From a virus, in the IMG/VR virus record IMGVR_UViG_3300022602_000463, positions 1 through 21,152 of that record: a stretch of DNA of 21,152 bases; one strand, 5' to 3'. Positions 1-7,493 of the stretch are shown here, piece after piece. Below the pieces are notes generated by a model. The model was not told where the DNA came from and searched no databases. It saw only the letters and a program-made list of their open reading frames with translations. Position 1 is the stretch's first letter, and each line of letters opens with the position of its first letter. Position numbers and translations under genes: made by a program.

Positions 1-378
1 CTGTTTAGCCCATGCTCCGGCAGCGGCCCATTTGGCCTGATTTTTTACGAATTGTGCTTGATTATAAGGATTTTTTCCAACACGTTCTTTTAACATCTGA
101 TTGGCTGGTTTTATTTCAATAAGTTCAACATGTTTTTTGGTATTTTTGTCAACATACATAATTAAAAAATCAGGTACATACACTGTTTGCTTTCCTGTTA
201 AAGGATCTCGGTATGGAATTTTTAAAGGTTCGCTTGCCCACTGTTGAATGCTTGGATTAAAATCACAAAATTTCATAAAAGTAAGTTCCCAACTACTACG
301 ATATCTAGGAGCACCTTGTCCTACATATTTTTCTGGGTTTTCTACTTTATAAAGAGCGTTGGCAAATTGTAAGCTCAT
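1..378 (-). CDS. 4: Head-completion nuclease, gp4 (gp50/65) family, 3' end cut by window
   Basis: The first 126 residues of a protein whose C-terminus lies beyond the left edge. In T4, gp4 finishes the packaged head before the tail joins and is a PD-(D/E)XK-type nuclease. The pattern seen here fits: a conserved YRSSWE segment near residues 26-31, then WASEP and IPY, the PDF acid at about residue 70, and EIKP at about 88-91 (the E-x-K of the nuclease core), followed by a Lys/Trp-rich helical segment. The order and spacing match T4 gp4 as I recall it. The ATG at 378 overlaps the TGA of the upstream gene (positions 375-378), so translation is probably coupled. It is the last visible gene of the minus-strand tail transcription unit. 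Family assignment is from motif memory, not a search. Confidence 0.8.
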   Translation of the reverse strand, partial: MSLQFANALYKVENPEKYVGQGAPRYRSSWELTFMKFCDFNPSIQQWASEPLKIPYRDPLTGKQTVYVPDFLIMYVDKNTKKHVELIEIKPANQMLKERVGKNPYNQAQFVKNQAKWAAAGAWAKQ

Positions 379-749
379 GCTACTATGTTACGTAATATTT
401 CTGCCTGGGGTGTGAATGTTTGTGTGTAACCTAAAAAACTAGACTTAAAACGATTGTAGTTCAATATCTCGGATACAAGATTTGATATCTCGACATTGTC
501 AACGCCATTTAATGTATCTAATATTTTCATTGGATTGTATCCATCTTTTACTGCTTGATTCATGATAATAACAGTAATAGATTCTGCGGATTTATCATCA
601 AATCCTCGGCCACTAAAAAACCCTTTCATAGCGGCAAAAGTTCCGGCATCTAATTGTACAGGACCGTTAAAATAAAGATTATACGCTTCTACTATACCAG
701 TACCAACTGGCTGTGCCAAGGGAATATTACTATAAAGATTTGTACTCAT
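375..749 (-). CDS. Conserved T4-like virion-associated protein of unknown function
   Basis: A 124-residue protein. It has no signal peptide, membrane segment or known catalytic motif. The N-terminal third is low in charge and rich in Pro, Gly and Val. The rest is mostly helical in character, including a FFSGRGFDD turn and the segment EISNLVSEILNYNRFKSS. It ends in RNIVA, a tail I associate with small structural proteins of marine T4-like phages. The ATG at 749 follows an AGGACG Shine-Dalgarno (755-760) located inside the end of the upstream gene, whose stop is 1 nt away. Its own stop overlaps the gp4 start. Lying between a tail-tube-like protein and gp4, it is probably a virion or assembly component, but no function can be assigned. 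Confidence 0.6.
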   Translation of the reverse strand: MSTNLYSNIPLAQPVGTGIVEAYNLYFNGPVQLDAGTFAAMKGFFSGRGFDDKSAESITVIIMNQAVKDGYNPMKILDTLNGVDNVEISNLVSEILNYNRFKSSFLGYTQTFTPQAEILRNIVA

Positions 750-750
750 G

Positions 751-1839
751 TTATCGTCCTGTTACTCTTGACGGAAGGGCAGTTGTAGCATTCAATGTAT
801 CATTAACCGCACCAGCAACACCAGTTGGTCCTCGTCCTGTTGCGGATATTCCTGTTAACAAATTAGCAGTTACATTATTTACTTCGCTAACTAATCCAGC
901 TTTTGTTAATTGACCAGCATTTTTTATAAGATTATTAGTTTGTACGGCAACTTTTAAGTAATCCAACGGTGATTGTGCATTTTCTAAAGAACCGTCTTCG
1001 CCAAATATACTATCAGCACCGTTTATTAAACCTCCGGGGCCAAATAAACTGGACGAACCCTTGCCACTAATACTTAATGGACTTGGAGAGTTATCATAAT
1101 AGACCGCGGTAAATTCAGATGAGGCAGATCCTTTTTTAATTTTACCTTGATTATAATATACTGCTTCATACGAAACAGTCATTCTATTTGTTAGTATTTT
1201 ATTGCCTTGTTCTTGATCCAATGAATCGTGATTCCATTCTGTCACGAGAGGATTTACTAATGTATATTGACTAAATTTTTTTTGATGTAAAACAAATATA
1301 TCAATACTTTGAAAAAATGGATCTATTTGAAAATTGTTTAATCCGTAGGCATAATCTTTAGTTCCGTATTTAGATTTATTACTAAATGCCCCTGCCACTG
1401 CGGCATTGCTAACAGTTCTATTATTGGCAGGATTGTAAAATGTATCTCTAAAATAATATTGATAATAATTTTTCCAAAGATCTCGTGTCATATCTCCATT
1501 ATCGTCATGAAAATCAATACTCACGGGATTATATTTTATTTGTGTTTGTACAACTGTTTTTCTATTATATTGATTAATTGTATCTGTGGCAATTGTAAAC
1601 TTTGGTTGGTCTACTTTCTTAACCAGTAATCCAACATCTGTAGGGCCGTTTTGTGCCCATGATGTTTTTTGTAATGCAGCTCTGTTGATATTGAAATGTA
1701 CAAAATATAAAAAACCATGCTTTGGTGCTCGAGCGTAATTATTTTGTACGTAGAGTCTATTGGCATGAGCATAATCTCTCATGTCACCCTGCGCGGAGTC
1801 AAGAACTCCACCTAGAAAAGCATTGAATATATTTGACAT
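751..1839 (-). CDS. Tail-tube-fold protein, gp54/gp19-like (probable baseplate tube initiator)
   Basis: A 362-residue protein. Residues about 40-140 carry a pattern typical of the T4 gp19/gp48/gp54 tube-fold family: a hydrophobic strand (GFLYFVHFNI), LLVKKVDQPKF, INQYNRKTVVQT, then YNPVSIDFHDD and LWKNYYQYYF. The block from VKKV to YYF lines up with the equivalent block of T4 gp54 (V-K-M-P ... L-D-P-L-V-I-S-F). The C-terminal 120 residues are Gly/Ser/Asn-rich and probably flexible. In T4, gp54 caps the baseplate and starts polymerisation of the gp19 tube. Placement just after gp19 fits a tube-related job but is not the T4 gene order. There is no Shine-Dalgarno; the ATG lies 5 nt after a CTAAATA box. 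It could equally be another tube paralogue. Confidence 0.6.
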   Translation of the reverse strand: MSNIFNAFLGGVLDSAQGDMRDYAHANRLYVQNNYARAPKHGFLYFVHFNINRAALQKTSWAQNGPTDVGLLVKKVDQPKFTIATDTINQYNRKTVVQTQIKYNPVSIDFHDDNGDMTRDLWKNYYQYYFRDTFYNPANNRTVSNAAVAGAFSNKSKYGTKDYAYGLNNFQIDPFFQSIDIFVLHQKKFSQYTLVNPLVTEWNHDSLDQEQGNKILTNRMTVSYEAVYYNQGKIKKGSASSEFTAVYYDNSPSPLSISGKGSSSLFGPGGLINGADSIFGEDGSLENAQSPLDYLKVAVQTNNLIKNAGQLTKAGLVSEVNNVTANLLTGISATGRGPTGVAGAVNDTLNATTALPSRVTGR

Positions 1840-1844
1840 ACAAA

Positions 1845-1851
1845 TATTTAG
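1845..1851 (-). promoter_or_regulatory. Late-promoter-like box CTAAATA, 5 nt before an ATG
   Basis: On the minus strand the sequence reads GACTAAATA-TTTGT-ATG. T4-like phages use an A/T-rich -10 element (TATAAATA in T4, NATAAATA or CTAAATA in marine relatives) with no -35 element, read by a gp55-type sigma. The box directly follows the terminator of gp19, as expected for a restart of transcription. The expected start site would fall at or next to the ATG at 1839, giving a leaderless message; no Shine-Dalgarno is present. Confidence 0.55.
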
Positions 1852-1884
1852 TCAAAAGAAAAGCCTGGGTTTTGCGCCAGGCTT
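1851..1884 (-). terminator. Rho-independent terminator after gp19
   Basis: Read on the minus strand, an 8-bp stem (AAGCCTGG pairing with CCAGGCTT, positions 1884-1877 and 1868-1861) with an 8-nt loop is followed by TTCTTTTG. It lies 20 nt after the gp19 stop and directly before the CTAAATA box. The plus-strand reading has a weaker T-tract, so the minus strand is the likely direction of use. Confidence 0.8.
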
Positions 1885-1903
1885 TGTATATTATTGGTAT
1901 AAA

Positions 1904-2539
1904 TTAACCACCAATAGCCAAGGATCCTAAAGTACGACCAACTGCTTCACCAATACCAAACTCGTTTTGACCAGTTTCACTGTTAAATTGTAATGCGTTA
2001 TCGTAAGTGATAGTTAATGTAATATCCATAGGATCAGTTGCGCTACTGTAATCGCCGCCTTGATACGTTGCTTGTTTAATAAAGCAACCTAGGAAATCAA
2101 AACGCTCAAATACAGTTGGTGTATTAGCACCATTGCCGCCGTCTAATAATTCAACACTCATTGTAAATTTGTAGTCAATGCCGCTAGCGGCTGAACTTTG
2201 TTCCAAGAAGTCGAATTGTTTCTGTAGTTGACGACCAACTAACTGTGTTACGTGATTGCTTGAATCATCACGTAATGTTAATTTAGCGTCTGCCCAGGAA
2301 TGCTTACCAGCCATTTTAATTGTGCTGTTATACACAGGCAATTTAATTTCTTCAAAACTTAATTCTGGACGACTAACATTCATAACTTGTTTTGTTAATT
2401 CTGTTACAGGAATATCGTTACCAACACCAAAATTAGTTAATGTTACTCTAAAACGATATTTTAGTTTTGGCATTAACAAACCCTGTGGGCTTTGGTTAGT
2501 AACTGGTACTGTAAATCTGTTTAAACTTGCGCTAGACAT
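1904..2539 (-). CDS. 19: Tail tube protein gp19
   Basis: A 211-residue protein, slightly longer than T4 gp19 (163 aa). It contains the usual tube-subunit pattern: an N-terminal strand (LKYRFRVTLTNF), VTELTKQVMNVSRPEL, the LPVYNSTIKMAGKHSW block, TLRDDSSN, and a C-terminal ITLTITYDNALQF strand. Hexamers of gp19 stack to form the rigid inner tube that crosses the host envelope and conducts DNA. The ATG at 2539 has a perfect AAGGAG (2547-2552) with a 7-nt spacer, so the start is secure. It lies directly downstream of the sheath gene, the standard T4-like 18-19 order, with its own late-promoter-like box overlapping the end of gp18 and a terminator just after its stop. This points to strong independent expression, as needed for a major structural protein. 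Confidence 0.93.
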   Translation of the reverse strand: MSSASLNRFTVPVTNQSPQGLLMPKLKYRFRVTLTNFGVGNDIPVTELTKQVMNVSRPELSFEEIKLPVYNSTIKMAGKHSWADAKLTLRDDSSNHVTQLVGRQLQKQFDFLEQSSAASGIDYKFTMSVELLDGGNGANTPTVFERFDFLGCFIKQATYQGGDYSSATDPMDITLTITYDNALQFNSETGQNEFGIGEAVGRTLGSLAIGG

Positions 2540-2560
2540 GTATATGCTCCTTATTCCTTG

Positions 2561-2568
2561 TATTTATT
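2561..2568 (-). promoter_or_regulatory. Late-promoter-like box AATAAATA upstream of gp19
   Basis: The minus-strand sequence AATAAATA fits the NATAAATA late element of marine T4-like phages. It overlaps the gp18 stop codon and ends 21 nt before the gp19 ATG, leaving room for a short leader that carries the AAGGAG ribosome site. Confidence 0.6.
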
Positions 2569-5500
2569 ATGCAGCAAGACTACCGTAATTGCCACTAGCA
2601 ATAGCACCGGTATTCAATATTCTTAAAGGAATATAGATAAACTCAACTGCTTTCACAGGTTCGATAGCGATATCTAACCATAGTTCGTTTCTGTCAATTC
2701 TAGCAGGTGTGTTATTAGAATCATCACAAACTGTAATGAAGTCGTTGATAGCACGTAGTCCAACTAGTTCTAGTAATAGACTATCTGCGGCTGCCTTGAT
2801 TTCTCTACGTGTTTGTGAGTCGTTTGGTTCAAACAAATATGGTTTAGCCAATGTTTCTAATTGTCCACGTAGATATGCTACCAATCTAACTACATTGATA
2901 CGATTTAATGCGCTATCGTCACCTGATTGACGTGTTAGTTGACCATAGTTAGTTAGGCCAGCTCCTGGTAAAGTTGCGATAGGATTAATTTGTACACCAG
3001 ATGCTTGTACAACATCACGCAAACTTTGATACATTGATGTTGTCATAAATGCGCCTGTTGTGGCATCAACATAACCTACACTGGTAGCATTGTCAACACC
3101 TCCTCGGCGTGTGCCTGCTGGAGCATACCACTGATATGCTTTGGCATCGTTATTAACAATTGTACGTAACATCATGTGACTTGGTGGAACAACAATTTGA
3201 TTACCTGTGTTATCTGTAGTTAATCCGCTTGGATAAAATAAACCCAGATAATCATCATATGTTACCGCGCCTTGATCACCGTTATCAAATGCTAGGGCAG
3301 TATTATTACCCCAGTTATTCAACGCTGTACCAGTTGCCGATAAACGGAATGGTGTATCACCGATAACAAATGCTGTTTGTCCGCGATCTGTATTCAATGC
3401 AACCATGTTAGCAATTGCTTCTGGGTATCCAGGGCAAGCAATTAGATTGAATTTAACTGTATCTGTATCTCGGATTGATTGAGTTGTATCAATAACTGAT
3501 TTAATTGCCGCTACAACAACACCGCGTTGTGACTTACGTCCAAATAAACCACTACCATCTGCACTTTGAGCAACAACTGTTACCCAACGATCTGCGTTAT
3601 AACCTGACATATTTTCATCTTGGTAACGAATGTTTAAACCATTGTTAGCATAAATGTTGATGTAACCTGAATGATATTTCTTAACGTTATATCCAGAACG
3701 ACGTGTGTTCCACAAACGTGTACCATGTGGATATAGTGCTGGATCTGGAGCATCTGGATCTACGTAATCATAACTTAATAGATTTTTTATAGTATCTGGC
3801 ATGATATCATCACCTGCGCCAGACCAACGAGCATCAGCAAATACCCAGCCACTTGGACTTGTATGATCTGTTACATCTTGTGCTACCCAAGAAGTTCCAT
3901 CGTAAACATAAATGTTTTGACCATACATTTCTAAATCAGATGTGTCAATCCAAATATCACCGTTTACTAGAGTTGTTACACCATCGCTCTGTGTTGTTGG
4001 TTGCGTGGCTGATTTTATTGGTCCGTTAGGATCTGTGCCTGTAAACCCACTATAGTTTTTATAACCTCTCCATGCTGTTCCGTCATTAATTAAAATGTCA
4101 ACATCTAAAGTATCGTCATACCATAATGTTCCATCTGCTGGAGTAGTTGACGGAGCATAAGGAAGTGATTGGAATACCAAAGGTCTCCAGTTGGAAATCA
4201 AATAAGTTGCTGAACCACCTAATACTGTAGCATCGCCTGCCGGAGCAGTATTTAAAAATGGTACACCAGTTCCTGTCATTGGATCATATGGAGCAACACT
4301 TGATACAGAACTAGAAATAGGAGTGTTATCGCCTTCGCTTAATTCAATTTCACCACCGTAAGGATGTGTAAATGTTAGTGTATTTGTAGTGGCATTGTAT
4401 GCAGCTCTTGTAAGAGACACGCCATTTGTATTAAATGCTGTTGCTACCGCGGAAGCAAACACAGTAGATGTGTTTGGCTGTATACTGATCATCACTGGAC
4501 TAGTCCATGTGCCAGTTTTAGTTGTTTCTCTAAAATAAAATGTAGAAACTCCGCTATTTGTATTACGGACACCATTAGAAGCTAATGATACTGTAGTAGG
4601 ACCTGATGCTACTCTACGCAATATTGTAAATTTTGTATTGGCGGTAGCTGAATGATCATAATTATTTTCAACATACACAGTTCCTGCGGCAATATTTGTA
4701 CCGCCACCAGCAGGATCAAGAGCCGCAATAGCTACACTAGTAGCAGTACTACCAACATAAACATTGGCTGTAAATGTTATCCATGATTTTGTTGTGCCGT
4801 TATAATTTTTAATATCAAATTTAGCACCATGGTTAGGTGTAGTTGTTTTAACCCATACGCTACCATTCAACGCATTTAATGGGTTTGTTCCTGAATTTGT
4901 AAAATTAGGATATTGATAGTGAGGGCTTACAACTAATGTTTTTCCGCTATCAAAACCTGCGGTAACTGCTGTCCATACATTTGAACTAGCAGATGTATGA
5001 TAATAGATTTGAATTTCATTTTCTGATGTAGCATAAACAGCATAGTCACCAGCTTGACCAATACCATCATTGGGAACCATACTTGTAGCATCCATATCCA
5101 TATTAGAATCGTCAACTATAATAGGAGTTTTAACAGTAAATGAATTTGTGGCTGTACTCCATTCATTAATGCCAAACAATGTGTCTGCTGTATCTAACCA
5201 ATAAGTTCCACTAACAGCGGTACCTTCTGGTATAGATGATGTTGGAGATAATTGAGATAGATCAACATCTGCTCTAACAATAAATGCTTTTGAGCTTGCG
5301 CCTAACAAACTATAGGCCGCTTGTAAACCGTATTCATTTTGTTCTCCACCATTAATAGAACTACCATTAACTGTTGGGAAAAGAGGTGTACCAAACGTGT
5401 CAGTTAAATCTCTCTGACTTGTTATAGCCCATACTGTACCAGCATTAGCTTGTGTTGTTCCTGCCGCTGTGCCTGTAGCACTAGCATTGCTTTTATTAGA

Positions 5501-5605
5501 GGCACTTGCTACAATGATAAGAGGAACAGTTCCTGGAGCTGCCGGAGTGTAAAAACTTTCATCTATAACTTGTACTTGTACGCCTGGTGAATTTAATGTT
5601 GCCAT
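2567..5605 (-). CDS. 18: Contractile tail sheath protein gp18, enlarged by a surface insertion
   Basis: A 1012-residue sheath protein, against 659 in T4. The N-terminal region (residues 1-115: SPGVQVQVIDES, VPLIIVASASN, the DTFGTPLF segment, AAYSLLGASSKAFIVRA) and the C-terminal region (about 590-1012: VNVVRLVAYLRGQL, FEPNDSQTRREIKA, LWLDIAIEPVKAVEFIYIPLRI) are typical of gp18 and carry the strands that mesh with neighbouring subunits. Between them, residues about 125-580 form a long insertion with several related W-rich modules, probably exposed on the outside of the tail. The ATG at 5605 has AGGGAG at 5615-5620 with a 9-nt spacer. A CTAAATA box lies 33 nt upstream of the ATG. The sheath polymerises around gp19 and contracts to drive the tube into the host. 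Confidence 0.95.
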   Translation of the reverse strand: MATLNSPGVQVQVIDESFYTPAAPGTVPLIIVASASNKSNASATGTAAGTTQANAGTVWAITSQRDLTDTFGTPLFPTVNGSSINGGEQNEYGLQAAYSLLGASSKAFIVRADVDLSQLSPTSSIPEGTAVSGTYWLDTADTLFGINEWSTATNSFTVKTPIIVDDSNMDMDATSMVPNDGIGQAGDYAVYATSENEIQIYYHTSASSNVWTAVTAGFDSGKTLVVSPHYQYPNFTNSGTNPLNALNGSVWVKTTTPNHGAKFDIKNYNGTTKSWITFTANVYVGSTATSVAIAALDPAGGGTNIAAGTVYVENNYDHSATANTKFTILRRVASGPTTVSLASNGVRNTNSGVSTFYFRETTKTGTWTSPVMISIQPNTSTVFASAVATAFNTNGVSLTRAAYNATTNTLTFTHPYGGEIELSEGDNTPISSSVSSVAPYDPMTGTGVPFLNTAPAGDATVLGGSATYLISNWRPLVFQSLPYAPSTTPADGTLWYDDTLDVDILINDGTAWRGYKNYSGFTGTDPNGPIKSATQPTTQSDGVTTLVNGDIWIDTSDLEMYGQNIYVYDGTSWVAQDVTDHTSPSGWVFADARWSGAGDDIMPDTIKNLLSYDYVDPDAPDPALYPHGTRLWNTRRSGYNVKKYHSGYINIYANNGLNIRYQDENMSGYNADRWVTVVAQSADGSGLFGRKSQRGVVVAAIKSVIDTTQSIRDTDTVKFNLIACPGYPEAIANMVALNTDRGQTAFVIGDTPFRLSATGTALNNWGNNTALAFDNGDQGAVTYDDYLGLFYPSGLTTDNTGNQIVVPPSHMMLRTIVNNDAKAYQWYAPAGTRRGGVDNATSVGYVDATTGAFMTTSMYQSLRDVVQASGVQINPIATLPGAGLTNYGQLTRQSGDDSALNRINVVRLVAYLRGQLETLAKPYLFEPNDSQTRREIKAAADSLLLELVGLRAINDFITVCDDSNNTPARIDRNELWLDIAIEPVKAVEFIYIPLRILNTGAIASGNYGSLAA
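3875..5209 (-). repeat. Five related W-rich modules inside gp18
   Basis: Within gp18, segments at residues about 133-156, 186-214, 248-278, 492-515 and 549-577 share the pattern G-x-x-W/A-x-D/K-T, a short variable part, then I/Y-x-x-Y/N-x-G/S-T-x-W. The clearest pair is GTLWYDDTLD followed by NDGTAW, and GDIWIDTSDL followed by YDGTSW. Similar modules occur in gp14 and gp15 of this window. Repeats were identified by eye; the first three are the most diverged. Confidence 0.6.
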
Positions 5606-5638
5606 TCTAGAAATCTCCCTTATTGGATCACTTTGTTT

Positions 5639-5645
5639 TATTTAG
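5639..5645 (-). promoter_or_regulatory. Late-promoter-like box CTAAATA upstream of gp18
   Basis: The minus strand reads GCTAAATA, ending 33 nt before the gp18 ATG, with AGGGAG in the intervening leader. It fits the CTAAATA form of the T4-like late -10 element. It lies in the 49-nt gap between the divergent gp18 and HNH genes; no matching element was seen for the HNH gene. Confidence 0.55.
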
Positions 5646-5654
5646 CGTAAGGTA

Positions 5655-6041
5655 ATGAAAAAATACCGGTTACTAAATACAAAAAAGGGCGCAAAAAGGG
5701 CAGGTATGAGAAATTTATGTAAAACGTGTCGGCAAAGACCAGTGGCTGTTAACTATTACAAAGAAGGTCAACCTTACTATAGGTCAAAATGTGATCATTG
5801 TGCTCGAGGTTTAGATGCGGGAATAGCAAAATGGGCATTAGCAGGATATAAGAAAAAAACCACATGTGATAAATGTGGCTTTGGTTCACGTGTAACAGAA
5901 CAATTTGATGTATTTCACATTGACGGAGATTTAAACAATTGTAAATTTACTAATCTAAAAACTGTGTGTGCTAATTGTCAACGTTTATTACACAGAGAAG
6001 GTATTAGATGGAAACAAGGCGATTTGAAACCAGATTTTTAA
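5655..6041 (+). CDS. Small zinc-binding HNH-type protein
   Basis: A 128-residue basic protein with four CxxC pairs (C22/C25, C46/C49, C71/C74, C105/C108), so probably two structural zinc sites. An HNH-like core reads FHIDGDLNN then NLKTVCANC (residues 87-108), with H88 and the Asn residues as candidate catalytic positions. The opening MKKYRL and the ending WKQGDLKPDF match a protein I associate with marine T4-like phages, often annotated as an HNH endonuclease. The ATG at 5655 is preceded by TAAGG. The gene is divergent from gp18 and overlaps the 3' end of the gp1-like kinase by 38 nt. It might be a homing or nicking endonuclease, or a domesticated DNA-binding protein. Actual nuclease activity cannot be told from sequence. 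Confidence 0.72.
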   Translation: MKKYRLLNTKKGAKRAGMRNLCKTCRQRPVAVNYYKEGQPYYRSKCDHCARGLDAGIAKWALAGYKKKTTCDKCGFGSRVTEQFDVFHIDGDLNNCKFTNLKTVCANCQRLLHREGIRWKQGDLKPDF

Positions 6042-6651
6042 CCTGATCAAATAAATCGTCAATGGTACCATTATTGTCTAACACATAATCAAACTTTGTA
6101 CCAACCCAGGCAGTTTCGCTAGCATGTATTTTTAGTCGATCTAGTTTTGCTTTACTTAATGCCCATTCGGCATTTCCATTTGGACCGCGATTGTAGGCCA
6201 CTGCGGCATTGTACCACTCGGGCTCTGGGCCACGAACCACACGAACCACAATGCCGCCAGCATCTTTAATGCTTTTAATTTCATTAGGAAAACGGCAGTC
6301 ACTAATGACTATGTCATCTTTCGAGTTGCGTAGTTTATTCTCTAATGCGGCAATCCAAATATCATCATGGAATGCTCGACGACATACTTCTGTGCCCCAG
6401 TATTGTAGGATCCAACGCGGTGTAATTTCTTGGCCTAACCGACTGCTCCACCACTCATCTCGCTGTTCGCGCCATTCTCGAGCCTGTTTGGTACGTCCTT
6501 CTAGCAATGTTCTATCCCAACCAAATACCATGCTGACAGCATCTTTTAAACTGTTGGCAAAACTTTCTCGTCTAAATTCGTGAAAATTTGTAAGATAATC
6601 GGCAACCGTATCTTTACCCGAACCAATAAACCCGCACACACCTATAATCAT
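6004..6651 (-). CDS. 1: Deoxynucleoside monophosphate kinase, T4 gp1-like
   Basis: A 215-residue P-loop kinase. It shows a Walker A motif GFIGSGKD (residues 7-14), a lid-like basic region (EGRTKQAREWREQRDEWW, about 51-68), VISDCRFPNE (115-124), typical of this family, and a C-terminal IHASETAW segment. T4 gp1 phosphorylates dTMP, dGMP and hydroxymethyl-dCMP to diphosphates for phage DNA synthesis. I chose the ATG at 6651 because it has GGAGG at 6656-6660 and puts the P-loop at the usual distance from the N-terminus. An ATG at 6672 would add 7 residues but has no ribosome site. The gene follows gp13 after a 56-nt gap and meets the HNH gene head-on. A nucleotide-metabolism gene among tail genes is not the T4 order. 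Confidence 0.82.
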   Translation of the reverse strand: MIIGVCGFIGSGKDTVADYLTNFHEFRRESFANSLKDAVSMVFGWDRTLLEGRTKQAREWREQRDEWWSSRLGQEITPRWILQYWGTEVCRRAFHDDIWIAALENKLRNSKDDIVISDCRFPNEIKSIKDAGGIVVRVVRGPEPEWYNAAVAYNRGPNGNAEWALSKAKLDRLKIHASETAWVGTKFDYVLDNNGTIDDLFDQVKNLVSNRLVSI

Positions 6652-6707
6652 AGAACCTCCAGGATATGACATAGTATATAACAGTTTTATTACAAGGTCA
6701 AGATATT

Positions 6708-7466
6708 TTATCCAATTACCCAGGTCAATGGTTGACTGCCTTCTTTGTAGTTGATCAAATCTTGCTCAAGCATTTCAATTTCGGCTTTACCTTCTGTTTT
6801 GAGTTGGGTACCATTTAGTTGTGTTCCACCTTGTGGGCTAGCAATAGTTTGGAACTTTTCACGTGCTTCACCTAACATAATTTTACACGTAGCAAGAGTA
6901 TAATCGCGTAGCCATTGCCCTGCGTAGCGATCCTCTAATAGGTTAAAATCTGGACGATAGTTATCAATCCACATCAGCACTTCTTCGCCGCTTTGTGGAC
7001 GTTGATCAACTGTTAGTAATTTTGTAGTTTTATTGAATGTAAAATTAATATCGCTACCAAACATTTTTCCCACTAACTTTTGATAACTAGCAAAAGCATA
7101 GTAAGTGGCCAGTCCGCCCATGTTTGTACTGGTCAACAAATATGTGTTTGAATATGCCAGATTAAACGGTTCAAACAAACTGCCGCCGTCGCCTCCACCT
7201 GTACGTGAACCAATGCTACGACGGTATAATTTACGCACATTTTCTATTTCTTGCGGAAGCGTATATGTATTCTGATTGGTCTGTAGTGTAAGAAACGCAA
7301 AACTTTCTTCTACGGCATTACTACTACGCTGACGGAATTTGCGTAAAGCACGATCAATTGCTGTTGTATAATGTACAGGGTCCAATTCTACGTCTACAAG
7401 ACCACCGCCTAACATGGTCCTAACATAATCTATTACTTGTTGGTGTTGGTTTTCTGAATCAGTCAT
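6708..7466 (-). CDS. 13: Neck/head-completion protein, gp13-like
   Basis: A 252-residue protein. The N-terminal segment VIDYVRTMLGGGLVDVELD followed by a helix with ALRKFRQRSS resembles the start of gp13-type neck (adaptor) proteins, where a short helix, an LG-rich turn and an acidic strand precede an ALxxF helix. Later landmarks are TYTLPQEI, SLFEPFNLAYSN, QRPQSGEEVLMW and a helical stretch WLRDYTLATCKIMLGEAREKF. It probably sits between portal and tail, with gp14 and gp15 encoded next to it. I start it at 7466: a GTAAATA box lies 5 nt upstream, as for other genes here without a Shine-Dalgarno. In-frame starts at 7481 or 7556 would add 5 or 30 residues of unlikely sequence. The gp13 name is moderately sure; that it is a virion protein is more certain. 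Confidence 0.65.
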   Translation of the reverse strand: MTDSENQHQQVIDYVRTMLGGGLVDVELDPVHYTTAIDRALRKFRQRSSNAVEESFAFLTLQTNQNTYTLPQEIENVRKLYRRSIGSRTGGGDGGSLFEPFNLAYSNTYLLTSTNMGGLATYYAFASYQKLVGKMFGSDINFTFNKTTKLLTVDQRPQSGEEVLMWIDNYRPDFNLLEDRYAGQWLRDYTLATCKIMLGEAREKFQTIASPQGGTQLNGTQLKTEGKAEIEMLEQDLINYKEGSQPLTWVIG

Positions 7467-7471
7467 AACAA

Positions 7472-7478
7472 TATTTAC
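7472..7478 (-). promoter_or_regulatory. Late-promoter-like box GTAAATA for gp13
   Basis: The minus strand reads GTAAATA-TTGTT-ATG, the same layout as CTAAATA-TTTGT-ATG before the gp54-like gene. It directly abuts the plus-strand box at 7479-7486. The first base differs from the commoner CTAAATA form, which lowers certainty. Confidence 0.45.
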
Positions 7479-7486
7479 CATAAATA
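7479..7486 (+). promoter_or_regulatory. Late-promoter-like box CATAAATA for the gp14-gp15-NUDIX unit
   Basis: CATAAATA fits NATAAATA exactly. It is 7 nt before the ATG of a 40-codon ORF and 131 nt before the gp14 initiation site, with no other candidate between. Together with the minus-strand box it forms the inverted repeat TATTTA-CCA-TAAATA (7472-7486). Confidence 0.6.
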
Positions 7487-7493
7487 CTATACT

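Noticed and set aside
713-913. Plus-strand 66-residue ORF
   Set aside because: It is antisense to the 3' end of the gp54-like gene and the start of the next gene, with no ribosome site or family resemblance.
5673-5679. CTAAATA on the plus strand within the HNH gene
   Set aside because: It is inside codons of the HNH gene, and the next in-frame ATG would remove the conserved start. Probably chance in AT-rich sequence.
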